Source: Candidatus Vecturithrix granuli (GTDB taxonomy: Bacteria > Moduliflexota > Moduliflexia > Moduliflexales > Moduliflexaceae). From it: a stretch of 64,000 nucleotides of DNA. Made by a program: the position numbers and the translations under genes. The DNA is taken from positions 701,899-765,898 of the forward strand of contig DF820463.1 of the NCBI GenBank assembly GCA_000739535.1, given 5' to 3'. Positions 8,554 to 14,941 of the stretch are shown in pieces. Within the stretch, counting starts at the first letter, position 1; every line of letters begins with the position of its first letter. The notes beneath the pieces are model-generated. The model was not told the DNA's origin, did not search any database, and worked only from the letters and a program-made list of their open reading frames with translations.

Positions 8554-8985
8554 ATGGATCCTTACGCCAATAAGATGTTTTCCAAAGATCCGTATTATAA
8601 GAAAATCGATCTGGTGAGCCATGTGGTCGCCATTCTGGACGCTACGGTTGAAAAACGCGGACTTGAAATTATCCAGCCTCCCACGCGAGTGGTGAACAAG
8701 GATGAGGTGCATGAATTGATCCTGACCGATCAGACGACGCTATCTGAAGATCGGCGCGTTGATCGTATCGCCTATCTGGCGTTCGTCTGTTTTGAAAACA
8801 GCGGCGTCCTTCAACGCGGGGATAAGTTGATATTCGGTGATGTGGAAATCGGAACAATTTTAGGATTCGATGAAGCGCATCTGCCGAATCATCAAAATAT
8901 CGTCCTGCACACCAATAACTTACAAACCGGGCGTGAATGGGGCCTGAACCTGCACGCCCAATTAGTGTTTCATAAACCTGAGTAA
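8554..8985 (+). CDS. unrecognised 143-residue protein of the catabolic block
   Basis: A soluble protein of 143 residues from the ATG at 8554, preceded by GAGAGAGG; longer readings run through the family B repeat. There is no signal peptide or membrane segment. Notable stretches are KRGLEIIQPPTRVV, a middle DRIAYLAFVCFENSGVL and a C-terminal FGDVEIGTILGFDEAHLPNHQNI. The last looks like a small beta-barrel. I do not recognise the family. The length is close to accessory subunits such as 2-amino-4-ketopentanoate thiolase alpha, but I see no clear match. It sits tightly in the operon between the DapF-like and PLP genes, so it is probably a subunit or an enzyme of the same pathway. Confidence 0.6.
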   Translation: MDPYANKMFSKDPYYKKIDLVSHVVAILDATVEKRGLEIIQPPTRVVNKDEVHELILTDQTTLSEDRRVDRIAYLAFVCFENSGVLQRGDKLIFGDVEIGTILGFDEAHLPNHQNIVLHTNNLQTGREWGLNLHAQLVFHKPE

Positions 8986-9008
8986 GCGGCCATAAATTTT
9001 CAAAGCGA

Positions 9009-9040
9009 AGAACCGGGTTTCTTCGAAGAAACTCGGTTCT
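9009..9040. repeat. palindromic repeat, family B copy 3
   Basis: A hairpin, AGAACCGGGTTTCTT against AAGAAACTCGGTTCT, between the 143-residue protein and the PLP enzyme. One mismatch in the arms. Confidence 0.6.
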
Positions 9041-9094
9041 TGAGGACGTGAAAATTTTTGAGTCCGCACTTATGTCACCACAAGGAGTTATACG

Positions 9095-10558
9095 ATGAAA
9101 AATTATAAATTCAAATACGAAATGTACAAAGCGTTGCAGTTAGCTATTCCCGAAATCTACAAAGAAGCTGCGGAAGCCGCCGATGAAATCGGCATTCCGA
9201 AAGAGGAACGCGGGAAATTCGGGTTGACCGGGGCCATTTCCGGTTGTCATGGCATTCCCCACAAAGAAGTGCGCGAAGCCTTAGAAAAGACCTCGACCCA
9301 GATTATTCCTAACAGCGTGCTGGATGAAGAACTGCGGTACGTGGTCAAGTCCTATTATGGCGATGAATACGATGCGCTCGCGGTCAATACCTGTGAAGCC
9401 GCGCTGTGGGTCTCGTTTGATACCTTAGCCACTCCGCCGATGTGCGGCAGAGGCGACAACTATCGCGCCCGCTACATTATTCCTTATGAAAAACATCTGC
9501 ACCATCACGGCGGCTACGGCAGACCCTTTCCCGGACGCTATAAAGACATCTTTGCCGACCGAGGCAATACCGCCGGCGAATTGGGATTCTACGGCAAGCG
9601 CCAGAACAACCTTGATATGATTATCGCCAAACTGGTCGGCGCCGATTATTCCTGCCATGGGATCAAATATCATCCGGCCGTGCAATTGACCGGCGTGGAT
9701 GCCGAAGCTTCAGCGAAACGTATTCGGAAAATTGCGAAACAGCATGCGACCTTACTCACGGCGATTGCGTCGCTCGGTTACGATACTCCCGGTTACGGGT
9801 ACAAGGAAAAAGCGGCTGACGGCGCGCCGTTGCTGCAAAAACTGTTGGGCGATGTGGCCGCAGATTTCAATGTGCCCTATATTGTGGATAACGCCTGGGG
9901 CGTGCCGTTTATCGGCACGGATATTCGCAAAACCGGCGCGGATGTGATCCTGTACAGCATGGATAAAGCCGCCGGGAGCGTCACCGCCGGACTCATCATC
10001 GGCAAAGAGGAAGCTCTGGTGCAGTTACGGCGGGCTTTAGGCACCCACGGCGACCGTTGGGGCACCGGCACGTCGCACGGTAAAGCTGCGTATGTGACCA
10101 TTGATCCAGGTAAAGAAGGACTGGTCGGAGTCATTGCCGCGCTCAAAGTCTTGCTTGAACACCCGGAACGTGTGACAAAACCGATTGACGAACTGTATCA
10201 GATTGTGGTAGAAGAATTTGGAAAGATCGATCCTAAAATTCGAAAAGATTTCAGCTTTGCCAAATCCTATAACTCCGGCGCAGTAGAAATCAACTATGAA
10301 GCGAGCTGGCAAGAAGGCGGCAATTGCATTCCGATTTTCTCCATCGAGGATATGTACTCCGGCACCAATATTTTCCAGACCGGGACAAGCAAAATGGGAA
10401 TTATCCCCACGATCGCGTATGACGGGAACATCTTCATCTCCCCAGGCTTAGGCACAACAGATTTGGATGGCAACCTGATCGAAGAAAAAATGCGCTGGGC
10501 TGTGAAAGGTATGGTGAAATTAATCGAGATCGTTTGCCGCAAAATTGGCATTATCTAA
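9095..10558 (+). CDS. fold-type-I PLP-dependent enzyme, SelA/lyase-like
   Basis: A 487-residue cytoplasmic enzyme. The central part has the order seen in fold-type-I PLP proteins: a Gly-rich cofactor region (LTGAISGCHGIPH), an Asp contacting the pyridine ring in IVDNAWGVPF, and a probable Schiff-base lysine in YSMDKAAGSVTAGLIIG. The SxDK-x-xG arrangement resembles SelA and D-glucosaminate-6-phosphate ammonia-lyase type proteins. A HLHHHGGYGRPFPGRY stretch is distinctive and may bind substrate or metal. AAGGAG precedes the start. It lies immediately upstream of the aminomutase genes, so an amino-acid lyase or aminotransferase role is plausible. The exact reaction cannot be told. Confidence 0.68.
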   Translation: MKNYKFKYEMYKALQLAIPEIYKEAAEAADEIGIPKEERGKFGLTGAISGCHGIPHKEVREALEKTSTQIIPNSVLDEELRYVVKSYYGDEYDALAVNTCEAALWVSFDTLATPPMCGRGDNYRARYIIPYEKHLHHHGGYGRPFPGRYKDIFADRGNTAGELGFYGKRQNNLDMIIAKLVGADYSCHGIKYHPAVQLTGVDAEASAKRIRKIAKQHATLLTAIASLGYDTPGYGYKEKAADGAPLLQKLLGDVAADFNVPYIVDNAWGVPFIGTDIRKTGADVILYSMDKAAGSVTAGLIIGKEEALVQLRRALGTHGDRWGTGTSHGKAAYVTIDPGKEGLVGVIAALKVLLEHPERVTKPIDELYQIVVEEFGKIDPKIRKDFSFAKSYNSGAVEINYEASWQEGGNCIPIFSIEDMYSGTNIFQTGTSKMGIIPTIAYDGNIFISPGLGTTDLDGNLIEEKMRWAVKGMVKLIEIVCRKIGII

Positions 10559-10565
10559 TCTTTAA

Positions 10566-10629
10566 AACTACAGGAATGGCATATAAGCAGGAATTTCTAC
10601 ATTCTTGCTTATATGCCATTCCTGTAGTT
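10566..10629. repeat. long near-perfect inverted repeat before the mutase genes
   Basis: Two 29-base arms (10566-10594 and 10601-10629) are complementary at 28 positions, with the remaining pair a possible G-U, separated by 6 bases. The structure starts 7 bases after the PLP gene stop and ends 8 bases before the ATG of the small mutase gene. In mRNA it would be a very stable stem. There is no T-run on either side, so simple intrinsic termination is unlikely. mRNA processing or control of translation of the next gene is possible. Confidence 0.85.
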
Positions 10630-10637
10630 CCCCAAGC

Positions 10638-10904
10638 ATGCCGGAAGAACCCAAACTGGCTGAGATTGACCCTTTTGCCCGCATTGTTGATGTCATGGAT
10701 ATCGAAACCTTTTTTGCGTGTTCTAGCCAGGAAGAAGGAGAACAAGTAGCTGCCGCCCTGATGCACAAATTGGGCCTGACAAATTACGATATTGTGTCAT
10801 TCGTTTTCCACAAAATGGGAGCGCGCGTCCGAATTCGCGCCACCTTCAATCGTCCGGGCGAACACTACCCCTGGCTGGGGAGTGAATTGACAATGGAGAA
10901 TTGA
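10638..10904 (+). CDS. small subunit resembling the KamE dimerisation domain
   Basis: A protein of 88 residues from the ATG at 10638; no good ribosome binding site is visible because the inverted repeat abuts the start. The pattern (a beta strand, EEGEQVAAALMHKLGL, then two strands VSFVFHKMG and VRIRATFN) resembles the N-terminal dimerisation domain of the lysine 5,6-aminomutase beta subunit, which there is fused to the B12 domain. Here it stands alone and the B12 domain is on the next gene. It ends 5 bases before the large subunit. The assignment rests on general pattern and context, so confidence is moderate. Confidence 0.5.
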   Translation: MPEEPKLAEIDPFARIVDVMDIETFFACSSQEEGEQVAAALMHKLGLTNYDIVSFVFHKMGARVRIRATFNRPGEHYPWLGSELTMEN

Positions 10905-10909
10905 GAATT

Positions 10910-12748
10910 ATGGAACAAAACTCGACAAAACGCATTCTCTTAGTTCCGCTCGATCCCGTACACGATGTCGCTGTAAAAATTATCAACCGAAAGCTGCGGC
11001 AGCGCAATTTTAACACCTTACTGCTCGAACCGGATTTGCCGATAGAAGAAATTTGTGCAACAGCCGTAAAATATCAGCCTGATTTTCTGTTGGTGAGCCG
11101 TACCATCGGCTATGGCGTGGGAGAATTATTGAGCAAATTTATTGATCAGCTTGAACTGGCAGGCATCCGCCGACGCGCCAAAATCATCCTCGGCGGAAAA
11201 GCCATCAAACCCGAATTGGCAGCGGAACTCGGTTTTGATGCCGGTTTTGGCAGCAATACCGATTACAATGAAGTGGTGGCCTTTATTGAAGGCCATGAAT
11301 TTGTGCGCCCTAATCCGGCTTTGCGCGTCAAAAAAGACATTACGCACGGTTACACCTACAATGTTCATCACACGCTGATTCGCGAATATCTCGAAACCAT
11401 CACAGATCAAATTTTGCAATGGGCGTCCGACTATACATCGCCAGGCGTGGAACGCGCTAATCTTGTGCAGGCCTATTTGCAAAAGTATCGCGACTGTCTT
11501 GAAGATGTTCGCTTAGAAGGCGAAACCTTACGACAATATCTGGAGTTCAGCGATGATGTGATCCAGGCGTACTATCAATCCGGCGCCATCCCCAAAACCG
11601 TTAAAAAAATTGACAAACAAGTGATTCGAGAATTCATCGCCTTACATAAGCGCATGAATGCGGCGATCGATTATTCCTATCGCTCCATGCAGTTCCAGCG
11701 CGAAAAACCCCTGGTGTTCGTTCAATACGGCACCGGCTGCCCGTTGATGGATATTGAGCATATTAAGGCGTGTGAAAACTGGGGGGCCGATGGGATTTTT
11801 CACTTTGATCCTGCCTGGGGGGCGCGTACCGAAGGGTTTATGTCGGGCTATTTAGGGCATGAAGCGGATGGCACGATTCTGACCAAAGAAAATCTGGCCA
11901 GTATCAAAAATGTGATCAACGACTCCACCATCTGGTCGGTGCGTGCACATCGCGGTTTAAACACGCCGGAAACGGTGGTGCTTGCCGGCGAGTTAGGGGC
12001 CGATTTAACCAAAATCAATATTGTCTATGGTTCGTTAAACGGCGGTACGGATCCGGCGCGGCTCACGGTGGACGGAGTCAAAAGCATCAAACTCGCGGCT
12101 GAGTATGGTTTGCCTTTTGATGTCGTTACCAATGAAGAACTTGGCGGCGTTCCGGCGTTTAAGGCTTTTGCCGGCATGTTGATTGTCAGCTATCTGGCCT
12201 TGAAGTGCGGCGCGCGGCCGATTTTGAAGCCGCTGTTCTGCTATTCCCCGGATGTGATGATTCAGGGTTACATGGAAACCAATTACCTCGATTATAATGC
12301 GGCCAAAATCCTGGCCCTGCGCAGCATCATTGACGCGCCGATCTGGCCCGGAGAACCGATTGGTTTTATGACTCATTCCGAAGAACGGGTGCAATCAGCC
12401 ATGGCCACCGCCCTGCACGCGCTGCTCAGTATCAGCCTTGATGTAGATGCGATCACGATCGCTTCAACTGATGAAGCCTATTCGCGCGGTCCCATTTCAG
12501 CCCATGCGCGTCTCGACACCTTAAACGCGGTCAGAGAAGTTTTTCGCTTCTGGGGCAGCAGCAAAATCCAAATCAATGCCGCTATCCTGAGCATGAAAGA
12601 CCAACTGTGCGACGGCATCGAACAGACTTTAAAAGTGGTCTGCGAACATGGCGATTTTGTCTCAGCCCTGAATACCGGATTGTTAGGCACCAGGCAGGAT
12701 GGCGCAAACCCGGGACGAGCCGGGCGCAACACCTTGATCAAACGATGA
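10910..12748 (+). CDS. B12-dependent aminomutase/mutase-like protein, N-terminal B12 domain plus TIM barrel
   Basis: A 612-residue protein from the ATG at 10910. Residues 1-130 form a Rossmann-like cobalamin-binding domain: RILLVPLDPVHDVAVKII carries a His18 in the place of the cobalt-ligating histidine (canonical DxHxxG, here DPVHDVA), followed by FLLVSRTIGYG and IILGGKAIK. Lys28, ten residues after the histidine, is near the place of the PLP lysine of lysine 5,6-aminomutase. From about residue 250 a TIM-barrel follows, with YGTGCPLMDIEH, WGARTEGFMSGYL and the late DEAYSRGPISAHARLDT. WGARTEGF resembles a motif of the KamD alpha subunit, and glutamate mutase MutE is the other relative to consider. 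It overlaps the next gene by ATGA. Substrate unknown. Confidence 0.68.
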   Translation: MEQNSTKRILLVPLDPVHDVAVKIINRKLRQRNFNTLLLEPDLPIEEICATAVKYQPDFLLVSRTIGYGVGELLSKFIDQLELAGIRRRAKIILGGKAIKPELAAELGFDAGFGSNTDYNEVVAFIEGHEFVRPNPALRVKKDITHGYTYNVHHTLIREYLETITDQILQWASDYTSPGVERANLVQAYLQKYRDCLEDVRLEGETLRQYLEFSDDVIQAYYQSGAIPKTVKKIDKQVIREFIALHKRMNAAIDYSYRSMQFQREKPLVFVQYGTGCPLMDIEHIKACENWGADGIFHFDPAWGARTEGFMSGYLGHEADGTILTKENLASIKNVINDSTIWSVRAHRGLNTPETVVLAGELGADLTKINIVYGSLNGGTDPARLTVDGVKSIKLAAEYGLPFDVVTNEELGGVPAFKAFAGMLIVSYLALKCGARPILKPLFCYSPDVMIQGYMETNYLDYNAAKILALRSIIDAPIWPGEPIGFMTHSEERVQSAMATALHALLSISLDVDAITIASTDEAYSRGPISAHARLDTLNAVREVFRFWGSSKIQINAAILSMKDQLCDGIEQTLKVVCEHGDFVSALNTGLLGTRQDGANPGRAGRNTLIKR

Positions 12749-13749
12749 AGACCATCGGAATTGTCGGTATTGCCAAAAACACGGGCAAAACCACGACAAC
12801 GAACGCACTGATCGAGTATCTTTATCAACAGGATGCCAAAATCTGCGTCACTAGCATTGGCTACGACGGTGAAGAAATTGATAATATCACCGCTCTGCCC
12901 AAACCCCGCATCAGTTTGAATCCGGGGACATTGGTGGTGACAGCTTCAGACTGCGTCGCACCTCAGGCTGAAAGCTATCGAATTTTGAGGCAGACGGATA
13001 TTCACACGGTTCTGGGCAATATTCAGATCTGCCAGACGGAAAAACCGGTGAACGCCATTGTCGCAGGGCCCAAAACCGGCGATGATCTGCAACGGGTAAT
13101 GGGGATGCTTCAGGATTTTGCCTGTGACGTCCTGCTGGTAGATGGCGCGTTGAATCGCGTGGCCCCGTTTGCCAAGGTTGAGAACCTGGTAATCGCGGTT
13201 GGGCCGGCCGCCAATCATGATCTTGACGAACTTGCCAGGGAAATCAAACTGATTGTTGATTTGACCAGGCTGACGGTTTGGCAATGTAAGGGCGATCCCT
13301 TCCCTTTTTCGGGGAAAAGCGCGGCCGGCTCGCAGGGCGTGGACGTTGATCCGCAAAATAACGCTGTTTGGGTGCATGGCCCGGTGTATGCGACCACGCT
13401 CCAGAAGAAGATCGCGGAGTTCCGCCAGAGCACGCCTGTTTCTGCGCTGATCATCGCATCGGCTCTACATCTGTTAAGCGGCAGTGAATACCGCGAAATC
13501 CAGCGGTTTATGCAACATCTTCGCCAGGCCAGCATTGATCTGTTTGTGCAAAAACAGATTCGGCTTTTAGGACTCACGATCAACCCGGCCTATCCGGCTC
13601 CCGTGAAAAAAGGGCTGAACATATACCAATTACGCTATGTGGACGAGCAGATCTTCAAAGAAAAATTGCAAGCATTACTCGATCATGAAAGTTTGATGAT
13701 CAACGTCAAAAATGAGAGCGCGGAACCTCTGCTTGAACGGGCCGTGTAA
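12745..13749 (+). CDS. P-loop protein, probable mutase reactivase (KamB-like)
   Basis: A 334-residue cytoplasmic protein starting at 12745 in an ATGA overlap with the mutase stop, implying translational coupling. The Walker A motif is VGIAKNTGKTTTTNALIEYL at the N-terminus. Other landmarks are SIGYDGEEID, the KPRISLNPGTLVVTA stretch and CDVLLVDGALNR as a likely Walker B region. From memory this pattern (AKNxGKT, then DGE, then KPxI...GTL.TA) matches the lysine 5,6-aminomutase reactivase KamB. Such chaperones exchange damaged cobalamin using ATP. The coupling to a B12 mutase supports the role. It is the last gene of the block. Confidence 0.65.
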   Translation: MKTIGIVGIAKNTGKTTTTNALIEYLYQQDAKICVTSIGYDGEEIDNITALPKPRISLNPGTLVVTASDCVAPQAESYRILRQTDIHTVLGNIQICQTEKPVNAIVAGPKTGDDLQRVMGMLQDFACDVLLVDGALNRVAPFAKVENLVIAVGPAANHDLDELAREIKLIVDLTRLTVWQCKGDPFPFSGKSAAGSQGVDVDPQNNAVWVHGPVYATTLQKKIAEFRQSTPVSALIIASALHLLSGSEYREIQRFMQHLRQASIDLFVQKQIRLLGLTINPAYPAPVKKGLNIYQLRYVDEQIFKEKLQALLDHESLMINVKNESAEPLLERAV

Positions 13750-13759
13750 AAAAGGTAGG

Positions 13760-13905
13760 TAATGGTTACATGTAATGACACAGAAGGTTATGGACACGCT
13801 CTCCGGAGTGCGCAAGCTCTGCTTGCGCGGCCAAAGCAGAGCTTTGGCACTCCGAAAAATGTCCATAACCTTTTCTGTCAATACAGTTACATGGTAAGCG
13901 ACGCT
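13760..13905. repeat. nested palindrome: family A unit inside outer inverted repeats
   Basis: The 296-base gap holds a nested structure. Outer arms read GGTTACATG...CATGGTAA, middle arms AAGGTTATGGACA and TGTCCATAACCTT, and the core (13804-13854) is a family A palindrome, CGGAGTGCGCAAGCTCTG against CAGAGCTTTGGCACTCCG. No gene is visible. The middle arm also occurs at 22994-23096 around a different core. Confidence 0.7.
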
Positions 13906-14045
13906 CGTTTGTTGGGCGCGAGGAACGCGCCCGCGTGACCCCAAAACACACACCCGATCGCAGCGCCGTTCGCTCTACGACCGGGTGATCACGTCACGCA
14001 AGAGGCAGCACAGGCGTTTGATGTTACAGCGGTTGGTCACGCCGT

Positions 14046-14594
14046 TTACTCCGGCAGTCTGATGGTATCAAGAATAGCGAGTTGTTCGTCTCTATACTGG
14101 TCCGAACTGGCTTCCTCACAAACAGTGTACACAAGCACCGTCGTCACATCGTTGGGAAAGTAGATCGAAACGATCAGCTCAACGGGCTTACCAGTCTCCT
14201 TGTCTGTGCCTGTCGCATTCTGCTTCCAAAACTCGATGTCGTTGGATGTGCCTTCTTCAGGTTCGTCTAGATATTCCAAATCGCTAAACGCATTTTCCAG
14301 CGGCATATCCACAATCGCATCCCATGCCTCTGGCGTTAGGTTCTCAACTTTTTTCGCTGGAAGGGTCAGGAGGACAATCCCTGCCTCTGCTTTCTTCCCA
14401 ACTATCGTTGTTACCCCTCCATCCGTGCTGGTTTCGACTGTCCAGTCATTGGGAAAGTCAACCAAAAATTGCGGGTTATTCTGGTCCGGATAAACATACG
14501 TCGTCACATCCTGCGCCAACGCAGCACCGGCGATCAACACCAGCCCCAACGCGGCGATGAACACGCTACTCATACAATGTTTCTTTTGTACCAT
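14046..14594 (-). CDS. secreted protein of unknown function
   Basis: A 182-residue protein with a clear signal peptide (basic MVQKKH, hydrophobic FIAALGLVLIAGAALA, cleavage after ALAQ), so the mature form of about 154 residues is periplasmic or secreted. AGGAGAAAATTTT precedes the ATG. The mature part has the alternating pattern of a PsbP-like or DUF1795-type fold (VDFPNDWTVETS..., FWKQNATGTDKETGKPVELIVSIYF). No catalytic motif is seen. It is alone, between a repeat region and the divergently transcribed kinase gene. Confidence 0.65.
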   Translation of the reverse strand: MVQKKHCMSSVFIAALGLVLIAGAALAQDVTTYVYPDQNNPQFLVDFPNDWTVETSTDGGVTTIVGKKAEAGIVLLTLPAKKVENLTPEAWDAIVDMPLENAFSDLEYLDEPEEGTSNDIEFWKQNATGTDKETGKPVELIVSIYFPNDVTTVLVYTVCEEASSDQYRDEQLAILDTIRLPE

Positions 14595-14772
14595 AAAATT
14601 TTCTCCTGTTGTGATGTTTGCTGTCGCAGCCTCTTCTGTGATCTTCGTGTAATCTTATAAGTCCACCGCCGTTTTTTGTCAACGTCGATCTTCGCAAAAA
14701 TCACATCAGACGGCAGGTGGTTCAAAAACTTGCAATGAAAAAGAGGAAAAGCAGTATTTCTTGAAAGATTCT

Positions 14773-14802
14773 TTGACAAAAACTTGTGCTTTTGGCTAAC
14801 AT
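14773..14802 (+). promoter_or_regulatory. candidate promoter of the sensor kinase
   Basis: TTGACA (14773-14778), an 18-base spacer and TAACAT (14797-14802) lie about 140 bases upstream of the kinase start. The gap 14595-14941 shows no gene. Confidence 0.35.
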
Positions 14803-14941
14803 TCTTGCTAATCTCTTTATACAGACGAGCATGAATTGCAGAGGAGTGCAGTGTTGTCGTTGCACTTGCGTAAAGACCATGTTGCGCTCCTGGTGATGAG
14901 AAATTCATGACAGGAATGTTGTTCGTCAAGGAGGTCATAAG

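Noticed and set aside
10878-10910. Extending the large mutase subunit to the TTG at 10901
   Set aside because: The ATG at 10910 is preferred; the upstream TTG lies in an AATTGA-rich stretch overlapping the previous stop.
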